From positions 48,695-112,694 of the forward strand of contig NZ_CAMHSK010000008.1 in NCBI RefSeq assembly GCF_946187725.1: a stretch of DNA of 64,000 nt. The letters are read 5' to 3'. Within the stretch, counting starts at the first letter, position 1. Each line of letters begins with the position of its first letter. The position numbers and the translations under genes were made by a program. The DNA is from an uncultured Treponema sp. Lineage in GTDB: Bacteria; Spirochaetota; Spirochaetia; Treponematales; Treponemataceae. Of this stretch, positions 7,800 through 16,994 are shown piece by piece. The notes under the pieces were generated by a model. That model worked only from the letters and a program-made list of their open reading frames with translations, was not told where the DNA came from and did not search any database.

Positions 7800-8441
7800 A
7801 TGACAAGAGAAATACCATTGAGCCGGATTCTTTACGGCACGAATGTCAGAAGCGAGCGTGACGAGGATGTTAGCGAACTTGCAAAGAGCATTGAAGCACA
7901 TGATATTTTACAGCCTTTAGTTGTAAGACCAAAGGGCAACAAGTATGAAGTTATTTGCGGACACAGACGACTTAAAGCCTTGCAGCTTGTCGGCGGTGAT
8001 ATTTCTGTACCTTGCATTATTCGTGAGGATATTCCAGATTCAGAAGTTCTCAAAGTTCAGCTTGAAGAGAATATTCAGCGTAAGCAAATGAGCGCGGTTG
8101 AACTTGTAGAAGCGTTTGACAAGATTAAGGCACAAAGCCGGGTAAAAGTTACGAATGAACGGCTTGCCACAATGCTGAACAAAAGCGTTAGTTGGATTTT
8201 GAATCAGTATTATGCGGTAAAGAACATTGAAAAAGTATATGGCGACAACGGCAAGGAGTATGTGAGAAATAATCACATCGCTGCTGGGAAGATTATCGGA
8301 GATTTGCAGAAAAAGAATCGAGAAGTCACAAAGGTTCAGAAAGACGGTTTTACCATTGAACATAACGGAAAGACTATCACAGTCAAATGTGAGAGCGTTG
8401 ATGTGGTGAATTATGTTGTCGCAGAACTTAAAAAAATCTAA
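7800..8441 (+). CDS. ParB-like protein
   Basis: Residues 1-110 show the ParB/Spo0J nuclease-like core: IPLSRI, NVRSERDEDVSELAKSIEAH, ILQPLVVRP, then VICGHRRLKAL and LEENIQRKQMSAVE. A ParB-type HTH follows (TNERLATMLNKSVSWILNQY). At 213 residues it is shorter than chromosomal ParB and has no ParA partner in the window, so DNA binding rather than plasmid partition is likely. It could read the 24-bp palindrome at 5863 or 18701, which is speculation. Confidence 0.85.
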   Translation: MTREIPLSRILYGTNVRSERDEDVSELAKSIEAHDILQPLVVRPKGNKYEVICGHRRLKALQLVGGDISVPCIIREDIPDSEVLKVQLEENIQRKQMSAVELVEAFDKIKAQSRVKVTNERLATMLNKSVSWILNQYYAVKNIEKVYGDNGKEYVRNNHIAAGKIIGDLQKKNREVTKVQKDGFTIEHNGKTITVKCESVDVVNYVVAELKKI

Positions 8442-8452
8442 GGGGAATTGAT

Positions 8453-9070
8453 ATGTCAGAAGAAAAGCCGATTGAGAAACCTAGAGCCGTAAAGCTCGTT
8501 TACAATCTGAATGATGATTACAGGACACCGCGCTATCTTGTTTCGTGCCTTGATACATTCATCTTTGATTTTATGCAGCGTCATAACATCAACCGTAAAT
8601 TGGTTGTGTACTGTCCTTTTGACACCGAAGAAAGCGAGTATGTACGCTACTTCAAAGAAAACGGCGCGGAAGTAATTCATGGGGATATAAAGACAGGGCA
8701 GGATTTCTTTGAGAATCCTATCCCAGAATGTGATTTAGTTATCTCAAATCCGCCTTTTTCACGGAAGCGTGAGATTTTCGCTAAACTCTTTGCGGCGAAT
8801 GTTCCTTTTGCTTTGCTCTTGAATCTGCAGGCAATGCAGTATCAAGAAATGGGGCAGTTGTTCTTTGAGGAACAGCAGAGAACGGAAGCGATTCAGTTTA
8901 TTATCCCGGATAAGAAAGTGTCTTTTGACGGTCACACAGCGGCTTTTTGCAGCGGTTATTATTGCTGGAAGTTCGTTGAGAAAACATCATTCGTACACCT
9001 TCCACATAACAATAGCGGAAAGTTTTATGTTCCGGCTTATTCACTTACAAAACAGGGAGATGTGCAATAA
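8453..9070 (+). CDS. DNA N6-adenine methylase-like protein
   Basis: The sequence CDLVISNPPFSRKREIF (about residues 91-107) contains the NPPF catalytic motif of N6-adenine methyltransferases, preceded by VIHGDI, typical of the fold. The usual glycine-rich SAM motif is weak (VVYCPFDTEESEYV), as in several small phage methylases. It could protect phage DNA from restriction, or may be a catalytically altered relative. It overlaps the next start codon by one base. Confidence 0.65.
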   Translation: MSEEKPIEKPRAVKLVYNLNDDYRTPRYLVSCLDTFIFDFMQRHNINRKLVVYCPFDTEESEYVRYFKENGAEVIHGDIKTGQDFFENPIPECDLVISNPPFSRKREIFAKLFAANVPFALLLNLQAMQYQEMGQLFFEEQQRTEAIQFIIPDKKVSFDGHTAAFCSGYYCWKFVEKTSFVHLPHNNSGKFYVPAYSLTKQGDVQ

Positions 9071-9930
9071 TGAAATGGTTTAAGCACGATTCAGACGCAA
9101 TGACAGATAGCAAAATCAGAAAGTTAATCTTGAAGCATGGGGCGGTAGGTTACGCCGTTTATTTTCACTGTTTGGAGCTGATAGCAAGTAGCGTAAGCGA
9201 AACAAACATCAATTTTGAATTGGAGCATGACGCGGAAATCATAGCTGATGATTTGAAAATCAACGGAAGTGGAACGGAAAGCGGAGCGCAGATTGTTGAG
9301 AACATCATGCGCACCATTATTGACCTTAAACTTTTCGAGGAATCAGACGGTCACATCTTTTGCTTGAAGCTCTTGAAAAGGCTTGATACTTCCATGACTT
9401 CAAATAAGTATTTCCGTACTTTGATTGCGGAAGCAAAAAGCGCAAGAACACCACAGGCACAAATTCCGGCTCTTGAAGCGACACAAACAGAAGAGCCGAA
9501 ACAGGAAGAAATACCTTACGAAGTCCAGACACCGGGCGAAGAACAATTTTCTTATGCGCAGAAAGAATACGCAAAGAAAATCTTTGACTTATGGAACGGT
9601 GCAGGGCTTCCTTGTCCTAAATCCGGCTACATTACTTTTATGCTCTCTGATTTCAGAATGGCAGTCGCAGAGTTGCAGAAAGAAAAGCTACACAGCAGTT
9701 CAGTAATTGCCGCCGTTGAGAACTACATCAAGGTTATGGAGCTGAAAAAAGCAAATAAAACTTGGTGGAATGTTAAATACAGTTTTGATAATTTTGCGAA
9801 GTTCAAGAATATAAAAAGATTTTTGCCGGACTATTTCGACATCACGGAATATCAAGACATGAAGAAAAAGAACGGTTCAGCGGTCGCACAGTCGGGAGCA
9901 GATTCTAGCGGCGAGGGGGTAGATTTCTAA
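9070..9930 (+). CDS. Replication initiation-like protein (Lin1244/DUF4373-like N-terminus)
   Basis: The N-terminus MKWFKHDSDAMTDSKIRKL, then GAVGYAVYFHCLELIA, is the winged-helix start found in phage replication proteins of the Lin1244/Lin1753 type. The middle (residues about 125-165) is Glu/Pro/Gln rich and probably a linker. The C-terminus (W.GAGLP, DFRMAVAELQ, NVKYSFDNFAKFKNIKRFLP) resembles DnaD-like domains. It lies directly before the helicase-loader gene, the usual order for initiator and loader. Confidence 0.7.
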   Translation: MKWFKHDSDAMTDSKIRKLILKHGAVGYAVYFHCLELIASSVSETNINFELEHDAEIIADDLKINGSGTESGAQIVENIMRTIIDLKLFEESDGHIFCLKLLKRLDTSMTSNKYFRTLIAEAKSARTPQAQIPALEATQTEEPKQEEIPYEVQTPGEEQFSYAQKEYAKKIFDLWNGAGLPCPKSGYITFMLSDFRMAVAELQKEKLHSSSVIAAVENYIKVMELKKANKTWWNVKYSFDNFAKFKNIKRFLPDYFDITEYQDMKKKNGSAVAQSGADSSGEGVDF

Positions 9931-10697
9931 TGAGTGAAGAAGAAAAGAAAAACAAAGACCCTATAAAAACCGTGCCGGAAGTTATGAAGAATGTTTTTGC
10001 GGGTATTACCGTTGCCTCTGATGAAGATATTGCGAAGCGTGAAGAAGAAATTCGCAAGTATGAAGAAGAGCAGCGAAAGGCAAACCGTGAGCGAAATTTC
10101 TTGAACAGCGGAATAGCAGAGAAATTCGAGAATGTAGAACTTTCTGACATTCTGGAGGCTGGAATTGCGGAAATGAAAGACAAAGACGGAAACATAATCA
10201 CAGATATAAATGTCTTTGAAAAGTTCATTTCTGATATTGCGGAAGGAAAGCCTAGAGGCTTGTGGCTTTGTGGAAAATACGGAACAGGAAAAAGCGTTTT
10301 TGCAATCGCTCTTATGCACGAGCTTTGCCGCCGTGGTGTTTCCTGCTCATATTTCAAAACACATGAAGTTATGCAGCGGCTTGACGATGTGAAATGGCAT
10401 TTAAGCCATGAAACAAGAGCGGGAATTGTGAAAGAGCTTTGCAGCTCTGATTTCCGTATCTTTGACGAAATCGGGCGTTATCCAGATTCAAAGTGGGAGC
10501 AGTTTATATTGTTTGATGTAACGAATAAATGTTACGAAAGCTATAAATCAATGCTCTTTATCTCAAATCTGACAAGAAACGAATTAGGCGAGTTTTTGGG
10601 CGGGGCTGCTACTGACAGATTCAAGGGTTTAGGAATGACTATTGAATTCAGCGGCAAATCGTTCAGAGGTTCGGAAAATGAATTGTATACAAAGTAG
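9930..10697 (+). CDS. DnaC-type helicase loader (AAA+ ATPase)
   Basis: GLWLCGKYGTGKSVFAIAL at about residues 110-128 is a Walker A motif, and FRIFDEIGRYP near 172 is Walker B. Sensor residues lie in SMLFISNLTRNEL, and an arginine-finger-like DRFKGLG follows. The first 70 residues are Glu/Lys rich and helical. It should load the host replicative helicase at the phage origin with the product of the preceding gene. SSB follows 12 bases downstream. Confidence 0.85.
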   Translation: MSEEEKKNKDPIKTVPEVMKNVFAGITVASDEDIAKREEEIRKYEEEQRKANRERNFLNSGIAEKFENVELSDILEAGIAEMKDKDGNIITDINVFEKFISDIAEGKPRGLWLCGKYGTGKSVFAIALMHELCRRGVSCSYFKTHEVMQRLDDVKWHLSHETRAGIVKELCSSDFRIFDEIGRYPDSKWEQFILFDVTNKCYESYKSMLFISNLTRNELGEFLGGAATDRFKGLGMTIEFSGKSFRGSENELYTK

Positions 10698-10709
10698 GAG
10701 AATGAATAT

Positions 10710-11183
10710 ATGACAGACTTAAATCATGTTGTTTTGATTGGACGGCTTACCCAAGATTTGGGAAACGATGAAAGAAGTTTCGGATATTTGCCTAACGGAC
10801 AGGCAAGGGCAAATGTAAGTATTGCTGTAAATCGCAGCAAGAAACAGGGTGATGAATGGATTAACGAAGTTTTTTATTTTGAAGTTGCAATTTTCGGAAA
10901 GACCGCTGAAAACTTGAAGCCGTATCTTTTGAAGGGTAAACAAATCGGTGTAGACGGACACCTTAAACAAGACCGCTGGAAAGACCAGCAGGGCAATAAC
11001 AGAAGCAAAATCAGCATTGTTGCGGAAAATGTTCAGCTTTTGGGCGGCAAGAGTGAAGATACAACACAGAACGCGGGCGGAAACTATCAGCAGCAGTTTT
11101 TCACGCCGAAAGCAAACACACAGTATCAGACACCACCTGCACCACCAAGCGATGATGAATTCCCGGAAGATATACCTTTTTAG
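10710..11183 (+). CDS. ssb: Single-stranded DNA-binding protein
   Basis: An OB-fold SSB of 157 residues: NHVVLIGRLTQDL at the N-terminus, ARANVSIAVNRS, then FYFEVAIFGKTAENL and GKQIGVDGHLKQDRW. The tail is Gln/Asn/Pro rich and ends in DDEFPEDIPF, the acidic tip that bacterial SSBs use to bind partner proteins. It completes the replication cluster. Confidence 0.95.
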   Translation: MTDLNHVVLIGRLTQDLGNDERSFGYLPNGQARANVSIAVNRSKKQGDEWINEVFYFEVAIFGKTAENLKPYLLKGKQIGVDGHLKQDRWKDQQGNNRSKISIVAENVQLLGGKSEDTTQNAGGNYQQQFFTPKANTQYQTPPAPPSDDEFPEDIPF

Positions 11184-11200
11184 GAGTGAGGGCTGAAATT

Positions 11201-11386
11201 ATGGAGATTCAGACAGACAGAAAAACATACAAGACTTTCAAGACGCTTCCGTGCTGCTATAACTGTAAACACTCTTATTTCAGAATGGGAATTGCGCTTT
11301 ATTGCAATAACCGCTCGGAGTGGATTAAAGAAGCGAGCGTAGAGCCGATAGGAACTTGTGACAGTTTCGAGGAAAAGAATGTTTGA
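11201..11386 (+). CDS. Small Cys-rich hypothetical protein (61 aa)
   Basis: Start at ATG 11201 with GAGGG about 9 bases upstream. Cys residues in CCYNCKHSYF, ALYCNN and GTCDSF suggest a small zinc-binding fold of the type common in phage early operons. No family recognised. It overlaps the following gene, which is of similar Cys-rich character. Confidence 0.6.
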   Translation: MEIQTDRKTYKTFKTLPCCYNCKHSYFRMGIALYCNNRSEWIKEASVEPIGTCDSFEEKNV

Positions 11387-11582
11387 CAAGAAAATTAAAG
11401 AGCATTGCGGAAACTGTGTTTCTTTTCTGACTGATGAAGATGATAAAGGCAATGTCACGGAATTTCACCATGACAGGAATAAAGATTGTGGATTTTGCGC
11501 CATGCGTGATTTGTTCTACACGGTGCAAAATGATTCAAAACCTTGCGATAGCTGGGTGCATGACGGAGAAAAAGAGGAATGA
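11379..11582 (+). CDS. Small Cys-rich hypothetical protein (67 aa)
   Basis: Start at ATG 11379, with GAGGAAAAG upstream. CGNCVSF, KDCGFCAMRD and KPCDSW give four spaced Cys sites, a likely zinc ribbon. It overlaps its neighbours by 8 and 4 bases, so it belongs to the replication operon. Function unknown. Confidence 0.6.
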   Translation: MFDKKIKEHCGNCVSFLTDEDDKGNVTEFHHDRNKDCGFCAMRDLFYTVQNDSKPCDSWVHDGEKEE

Positions 11583-11836
11583 ACAAAAACGAATTCGTAA
11601 AAGAGATAAAGAAACTTGATAAATCCTGCTTTTATCTTGTGACTGTAGATGAAAGTTATGATTTTCAGACAATGGCAAATATCGCAGATATACTTGATAA
11701 ACAGGGCGTAAAATCTGTTGTCATGCCTAAAAACATCAACTTCAAAGAATTGCCTGCAGAAAGCAAAGATGAACTTCTTGAATACATAAAGCGTGAAATC
11801 GGAATCAAAGACGGCAAGGCGGTTCAGCATGAATAG
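11579..11836 (+). CDS. Hypothetical protein (85 aa)
   Basis: A small mixed alpha/beta protein (FYLVTVDESYDFQTMANIAD, GVKSVVMPKNINF). It starts in an ATGA overlap with the preceding gene. I recognise no domain. Confidence 0.6.
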   Translation: MNKNEFVKEIKKLDKSCFYLVTVDESYDFQTMANIADILDKQGVKSVVMPKNINFKELPAESKDELLEYIKREIGIKDGKAVQHE

Positions 11837-12197
11837 CGGATTTGGAAGAAGTTATTTCGCACTCCCTAAGAAAAATAAATACGGTAACAGAAAAACAACG
11901 ATTGAAGGAATTACCTTTGATTCTGCCAAAGAAGCGAATCGTTACCGTGAGCTGAAAATGCTTGAAATTTCGGGGCTGATTTCTGACTTGAAGATTCAGC
12001 AGCGTTTTGAGATTGTACCGAAAGCGGGCGGGAATAAAAGAGCAAGGTTTTATGTCGCTGATTTCACATATCTGGAAGGTGGAAAGAAAATCATTGAAGA
12101 TGTAAAAAGCCCTATTACCCGCAGTAATGCAGTTTATACGCTTAAAAAAGCGTTGGTGCTTTGGCAATATCCAGATTGGATTTTCCGGGAATCGTGA
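11829..12197 (+). CDS. DUF1064 family nuclease-like protein
   Basis: The sequence contains KYGNRKT, then GITFDSAKEANRYRELKMLE, SGLISDLKIQQRFEI, and FYVADFTY with KIIEDVKSPIT. This is the pattern of DUF1064, which has a PD-(D/E)XK nuclease core (E in KEANRY, D in VADF, D-x-K in EDVKS). It probably cuts branched or recombining DNA during replication, although no specific activity can be read here. The start at ATG 11829 overlaps the previous gene by 8 bases. Confidence 0.8.
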   Translation: MNSGFGRSYFALPKKNKYGNRKTTIEGITFDSAKEANRYRELKMLEISGLISDLKIQQRFEIVPKAGGNKRARFYVADFTYLEGGKKIIEDVKSPITRSNAVYTLKKALVLWQYPDWIFRES

Positions 12198-12198
12198 T

Positions 12199-12369
12199 AT
12201 GTGCAGAAGTTGTATTGATTGCAAAAGGCTTTATGTCTGCAAACCGTTTTATTCAAAAAGGCTAAAAAAAGAAGTTCAAAACTATGTTTGCAAGACAAAA
12301 AGAAGAATGATAAGCAAAAAGTTTTTTGAAATGTTTCCGTTGCGATACGGTTGTTTCGAGAAAAAATAG
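12199..12369 (+). CDS. Small Cys-rich hypothetical protein (56 aa)
   Basis: ATG 12199 lies two bases after the preceding stop. The product begins MCRSCIDCKRLYVCKPFY, with four Cys in 14 residues and two more further on, so it is probably a zinc knuckle. It is very basic (18 Lys/Arg). It is the last gene before the promoter at 12399. Confidence 0.55.
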   Translation: MCRSCIDCKRLYVCKPFYSKRLKKEVQNYVCKTKRRMISKKFFEMFPLRYGCFEKK

Positions 12370-12398
12370 TCATATTTTAGGTGGGAAGTATGAAAAAT

Positions 12399-12427
12399 TT
12401 GCAAACTTTAACATAATAGGTTATAAA
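12399..12427 (+). promoter_or_regulatory. Promoter upstream of the packaging genes
   Basis: -35 TTGCAA (12399-12404), a 17-base spacer, -10 TATAAA (12422-12427). The -35 lies in TTTGCAAACTTT, which resembles half-sites of the repressor operators near 2.3 kb. The leader contains AAACCCAACGA (12442-12452), also present in the recT leader, and a short hairpin ACGG/CCGT. The intergenic gap of 127 bases holds nothing else that I can identify. Confidence 0.6.
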
Positions 12428-12496
12428 ATAAAAAAAAAGAAAAACCCAACGAAGAAAACATAACGGTGATTCTGACCTAGCCGTATGGGGTGGATT

Positions 12497-12808
12497 ATGT
12501 CATATTCGTTGGATAAACTTGTAAAATCTCTTGAAAACCGCATACAGGAAATTGACAGCGGTTATATAAAACTCGGATTTGAGAGCGGAAAACTTGTAGC
12601 CGCTGCACAATATAACAATCCCACAGAAGAAGAAAGAAAATACCCTGTTGTCAAAGAGGGCTTTTCACTTGCGGAAGAACTGAAAGAAGCAAGCGTAAGC
12701 ACTTTTTACGGCACTTTGGGCTTTGTCTTTTCTGGAAAGAAAATCACAAATTGCTATAAATCTCAATCATGGAAAGGCTCAACTTTGGAGCTTTTTATCG
12801 GGGGCTGA
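12497..12808 (+). CDS. Hypothetical protein (103 aa)
   Basis: Start at ATG 12497, because GGGGTGG lies 5 bases upstream; ATG 12485 is in frame but lacks such a site. The protein shows LVKSLENRIQEIDSGYIKLGF at the N-terminus and GTLGFVFSGKKI near the end. No family recognised. First gene after the 12399 promoter. Confidence 0.55.
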   Translation: MSYSLDKLVKSLENRIQEIDSGYIKLGFESGKLVAAAQYNNPTEEERKYPVVKEGFSLAEELKEASVSTFYGTLGFVFSGKKITNCYKSQSWKGSTLELFIGG

Positions 12809-12810
12809 TT

Positions 12811-12996
12811 ATGCAGTTATGCCCAAAATGCAGAAAAGAAATCCGTTATATTCCTGTCAACTACGATGAAGTTATCGTGTGTGATAATGAATTAACAACA
12901 GTCTACACAGAGCGTGGGCGGCGTGTGGAAGGGTATCAACCGCATAAATGCAAGGAGCTGAACAATGCCAAGAGCGAAGAAAACAACAACGGCTGA
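12811..12996 (+). CDS. Small zinc-ribbon protein (61 aa)
   Basis: ATG 12811 follows GGGGGCTGATT. The N-terminus LCPKCRKEIRYIPV and later VCDNE and HKCKEL give two Cys pairs of a zinc ribbon. It overlaps the terminase small subunit start by 32 bases. Function unknown. Confidence 0.55.
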   Translation: MQLCPKCRKEIRYIPVNYDEVIVCDNELTTVYTERGRRVEGYQPHKCKELNNAKSEENNNG

Positions 12997-13732
12997 AAAA
13001 GAACAGAAAGAAAAGAAGCCTCGCAAACCGACAAAGAAAACAATTCCGGCAGAAGGTGAGCCGACAAACTTAGACATTGATTTGAACTCTTTTGATTGGG
13101 GCGAAGATTGCAAGCTGAACGACAGACAGAAATATTTTGTTATCTGGTTTACATATCCGGGAAGAACATATCACAACGCTATGCAATCTGCAATAAAAGC
13201 AGGATATACCAAAAAGACGGCTAATGTTTTGTCGCCCGCCATACGAAGAAACCCGGAAATTTCCGCGCTCATTAAAAAGTTTGATGATATGTATGTCAGA
13301 GAATCGCTTGATGATTTCTACCACCGGGCAATAACTGACAAGATTGCAAGAGCGACTTTTGATGTAAACGATTTTCACGAAGTCAAGAAATACACGGACA
13401 AGGACGGCAACGAAAGGGAGTATTTGAGCATTAAAGACCCTTCGACACTTACGCCGGAGCAGAGAAAGTGTATTGACGGTGTAAAGTTCAACAATAACGG
13501 AACGCCAAGCTATGAATTTGCAAATAGAACTCACGAAATGGAAGTTTTGATGAAGCTGCATGAAATGGCAAGCGGCGAGAAGAAAAACACAGAGAACGAA
13601 ATGGAATTGACCATAGAGCAGATAAAAGACAAAGTGACCGCAAAAGTGAAAGTCATTCAGAAAAAGGACGAAGAAGAAGCGCTTGCGGGTAAATACATTG
13701 ATGAGCCGGACAATTTGATAGAGGAAATGTAA
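12965..13732 (+). CDS. Terminase small subunit
   Basis: The first 45 residues are a Lys-rich disordered arm. From about 52, LNDRQKYFVIWFTYPGRTYH, NAMQSAIKAGYTKKTANVLS and IRRNPEISALIKKFDDM form the DNA-binding region of Terminase_2-type small subunits. It recognises the packaging site and hands DNA to the large subunit, whose gene starts immediately after its stop. The C-terminus is helical and acidic (ELTIEQIKDKVTAKVKVIQK). Confidence 0.85.
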   Translation: MPRAKKTTTAEKEQKEKKPRKPTKKTIPAEGEPTNLDIDLNSFDWGEDCKLNDRQKYFVIWFTYPGRTYHNAMQSAIKAGYTKKTANVLSPAIRRNPEISALIKKFDDMYVRESLDDFYHRAITDKIARATFDVNDFHEVKKYTDKDGNEREYLSIKDPSTLTPEQRKCIDGVKFNNNGTPSYEFANRTHEMEVLMKLHEMASGEKKNTENEMELTIEQIKDKVTAKVKVIQKKDEEEALAGKYIDEPDNLIEEM

Positions 13733-15385
13733 ATGTTTACACCCGATGAAAGATTGCGGTTTTGCTACACCTTTATGAAGTTCAATGAGCGTGATATTGA
13801 TTTGGACTTCTGGCAAAACCGCTATATCCGAAGTATGTCAAGATTCTCTATTCTGGTAAAATCACGCCGTACAGGTTTTTCTTTTGTGACTTCCATGAAG
13901 GGAGTTGTCAAAGCGATAGACCCGGACAGAGTAGCATATACAAAGCAGTTTGTTTCTTACAACGAATCGGACGCGGTAGAAAAAATAAACTACGCCGCGC
14001 AATTCTATGAATCTCTTCCGGGAAATGTACGGAAAGTATGCAAGACAAACAACAAGACAGAACTTGATTTTCTTGACAAAAACGGAAAGACAATAAGCCG
14101 TCTTATCTCTATTCCTTGTCGCCCTCCTCGCGGAAAGGGAGGCGATATTGCCCTTGATGAATATGCGATTTATTTACCGAAAATGTCAGACGCAGTTTAT
14201 ACGGCTGCATTACCTGTAATTTCTCGTGGTGGTTGTATTGAAATGGGAAGCTCACCACTCGGAAAAATCGGCAAGTTTTATGAAATCTATTCTGACAAAG
14301 AAACATATAAGAGTTACGAACGCTATAACATTCCGTGGTGGTTCTCTTCCGGCTTGTGTGTTGATGTTCCAATGGCAGTAAAGATTGCGCCGGAAATGAC
14401 AACAGAAGAGCGTGTTTTCACTTTTGGTACTGACATCATCAAAGAGATTTACAACTCTATGGAGCTGGAAAAGTTTCAGCAGGAATATGAATGTCGGTTC
14501 ATTGATGAAGCTGCAAGTTATATCCCGCTTGAATTGATTTATGAAAACACTCCCGGACGCGATAACGAAGAAAAACTTATTGAAATGAGTAAAGATGAAT
14601 CAATCACCGATGAAGAGTATTGGGAATACAACAGGGGTGTTGATTTTCAAGCGTACACTTCGGAAGATGAAGCGATTCTGCAATACAACAAAGAAATGCA
14701 CGGTTCACCTTTATTTCTGGGCTTCGATGTTGCAAAACATCGGGATGCTATGTCTATTTATTTAATCGGTATGAAGGGCGACAAGAAAAGGAGTTTTGCC
14801 CGGATTGAAAGAAAAGGCATGAGTTATGAGCAACAGGGAGATATTGCCGAAAAGCTCTTTAGAGAATTACCGATTTACCGTGGCGCAATCGACCGAACAG
14901 GTAGCGGCGATGGCGTTTATGAGCGGCTCTACAAGAAATTCGGGGATAAAATAGACGGTGTATATTTCACTCCACAAATGAAAGAACAGCTTGCAATCGA
15001 AGCAAAAAGGGGATTGGAACAACACGAATTCGCACTTGAAAACAACAAAGATTTTCACTCACAGATTCACAGTATTAAGCGCATGGACGCTGTAGGAAAG
15101 TATTTCAGATATGACGCAGAGCGAAACGAGAAAGGTCATGCAGATAGTTTCTGGGCATGGGCTTTAGCGAACTTTGCGAGCATGGACGCTAAAAAAATAT
15201 CGTTCTACAAACAATATGCTAGTCAAAAAAGCAATACTGTGGTACAATCGGTAGTAGATTCTACGATAAATCGCACAGAAAACGAAGTAAAACCCATCGA
15301 AAAACGCGCCGAAACTCTGACCCATAGGCGCGGAAAATCGCTTGATAGCGTTATGCGGGGTTTTACAAATGCTTGGAATAAATAA
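13733..15385 (+). CDS. Terminase large subunit (Mu gp28-like)
   Basis: The 550-residue packaging motor has an ATPase part with a deviant Walker A (KSRRTGFSFV, about 42-51) and Walker B GGDIALDEYAIY near 140. The RNase-H-like nuclease part begins at GFDVAKHRDAMSIYLIG (about 330), with further acidic residues in GAIDRTGSGDGVYERL and HADSFWAWALA. The order and motifs match Mu-type gp28 large terminases. Mu-like packaging enzymes combined with a contractile tail fit the rest of the genome. It overlaps the portal start by 17 bases. Confidence 0.85.
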   Translation: MFTPDERLRFCYTFMKFNERDIDLDFWQNRYIRSMSRFSILVKSRRTGFSFVTSMKGVVKAIDPDRVAYTKQFVSYNESDAVEKINYAAQFYESLPGNVRKVCKTNNKTELDFLDKNGKTISRLISIPCRPPRGKGGDIALDEYAIYLPKMSDAVYTAALPVISRGGCIEMGSSPLGKIGKFYEIYSDKETYKSYERYNIPWWFSSGLCVDVPMAVKIAPEMTTEERVFTFGTDIIKEIYNSMELEKFQQEYECRFIDEAASYIPLELIYENTPGRDNEEKLIEMSKDESITDEEYWEYNRGVDFQAYTSEDEAILQYNKEMHGSPLFLGFDVAKHRDAMSIYLIGMKGDKKRSFARIERKGMSYEQQGDIAEKLFRELPIYRGAIDRTGSGDGVYERLYKKFGDKIDGVYFTPQMKEQLAIEAKRGLEQHEFALENNKDFHSQIHSIKRMDAVGKYFRYDAERNEKGHADSFWAWALANFASMDAKKISFYKQYASQKSNTVVQSVVDSTINRTENEVKPIEKRAETLTHRRGKSLDSVMRGFTNAWNK

Positions 15386-16994
15386 ACCTACTCCCATAAA
15401 CATTAAGAAAGAAGTTGCAAGGCGAGCCGAATTTGACAAAATGGGGCTGGGGCAGGGCGAAGGTTCTTTCTTCAATGACAACGGCAGACTACACGGCGCA
15501 AGTTCTTCATTCTTTGACCCATTCACAGTATCAGACACTTCAATCGCAGGTTTACGATGTGTAAGCCGGGCAATGAACGGCTCTGTAAGTGCAAGCGTTT
15601 TACGCAGAATTGCAGATAAAGCATGGGTTATAAACATCTGTATCAACAACATTCAGAAAAAAGTTAAACCGTTTTTGAAACCTTCTACAGACCGCAATAT
15701 TCGCGGTTTCGTTATCCTCAAAAAAGGCGAGGAACTCGGAAAAGCCGCCGGACAGAAAAGCGCAAAGCGAAAAGAAATCGAAGATTTCATAGTTCATACA
15801 GGAAACTACAAAGATACCGACCGTGACACTCTTACAGTGTTTTCAGAAAAGATTATCCGCGATTGGCTGACGATTGCACAGGCAAGTACAGAAGTGCAGT
15901 ACAATGTGGCAGGACAGCCGATAGCATTTTTTGCCGTGGATTCTGGCACTATTGAGCGTGTATTGCCGAATTCGGAACACCCGGAATTCAAGTATGCGCA
16001 GGTAATACACGGTATGGCGCGGGTAGCATACACTGACAAGGAAATGATTGTCCAGATTGCAAATCCGCAGACTGATATTTACCGCTCATTCTATGGGCAC
16101 TCACCAATCGAACAGGCAATAGACCTTATTGCAAGCGAAATCAACACAATCACATATAACGCCGGAGCATTTACAGAAAACAAATTGCCGCGAGGTATGC
16201 TTCTTGTTGACGGTGATTTGGACTATGAATCAACGGAAGAAATGGTTGATTATGTTTCCGAAATTATGAACGGAAGCCCGGCTAATCAGTGGCGAGTGCC
16301 TATCATTCCTTCTGGAGGCGGAAAAGAGGGCGGAAACAATTCTATCAAGTGGGTACAGCTTGGCGGAAATAACCGCGATATGGAATTCTCAAATTGGCTT
16401 GACTTCCTTGTTTCAAATGTCGTAGCCCTTTTTGGTTGCAGCATGGAAGAATTGGGGCTTCATTCGCAGAAGTCACAGGCAATGTTTGAGCGTGAAGGAA
16501 AGACACGAATTGAGCAGGCAAAATCTACAATTCTTGGCGATACTCTCTCATTCTTGCAAGATTACATCAACCGTATTCTTGATATTGCATACCCGGATTA
16601 TGAGCTTGAATTCGTAGGGTACGAAAAAGACGACCCTAAAGCAATCGTTGACATTGATAAATCAGAAGTCGAAGCATACAAGACTTTGAACGAAAAGCGC
16701 GAAGAAAAGGGTATGAAAAAACTTGACGCTGAATGGGCTAACATTCCGCTTAATCCGCAAGCCGTGCAGCTTTTTCAGAGCGCACAGGCACAACAGCAGC
16801 AGGGCGGAGATATGGGCGGCTCTGATGATGATTCATGGGGCGATTATCAAGGCGCAATTATGGGTGACGATGCCGAAGCTGGCGACTTTGGAAGTGAAGG
16901 AAATACAGAAGAGCCTGCAGAAGAAAACGGCGGGGAAGAAATGCAGAAGTCCCTTCTTGAAAGAACAAGGGAACTTGTGAGAATCCGAATATGA
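15369..16994 (+). CDS. Portal protein (HK97-type)
   Basis: ATG 15369 is chosen; the frame extends to a TTG at 15342. Diagnostic stretches are YGHSPIEQAIDLIASEINTI, TENKLPRGMLLVDGDLD, then SNWLDFLVSNVVALFGCSME and REGKTRIEQAKSTILGDTL, with DYELEFVGYE near the C-terminus. These match HK97-type phage portals. The last 90 residues are Gln/Gly/Glu rich and flexible. Twelve copies should form the DNA gate and connector of the head. It sits between terminase and the head-morphogenesis gene, as expected. Confidence 0.85.
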   Translation: MLGINKPTPINIKKEVARRAEFDKMGLGQGEGSFFNDNGRLHGASSSFFDPFTVSDTSIAGLRCVSRAMNGSVSASVLRRIADKAWVINICINNIQKKVKPFLKPSTDRNIRGFVILKKGEELGKAAGQKSAKRKEIEDFIVHTGNYKDTDRDTLTVFSEKIIRDWLTIAQASTEVQYNVAGQPIAFFAVDSGTIERVLPNSEHPEFKYAQVIHGMARVAYTDKEMIVQIANPQTDIYRSFYGHSPIEQAIDLIASEINTITYNAGAFTENKLPRGMLLVDGDLDYESTEEMVDYVSEIMNGSPANQWRVPIIPSGGGKEGGNNSIKWVQLGGNNRDMEFSNWLDFLVSNVVALFGCSMEELGLHSQKSQAMFEREGKTRIEQAKSTILGDTLSFLQDYINRILDIAYPDYELEFVGYEKDDPKAIVDIDKSEVEAYKTLNEKREEKGMKKLDAEWANIPLNPQAVQLFQSAQAQQQQGGDMGGSDDDSWGDYQGAIMGDDAEAGDFGSEGNTEEPAEENGGEEMQKSLLERTRELVRIRI

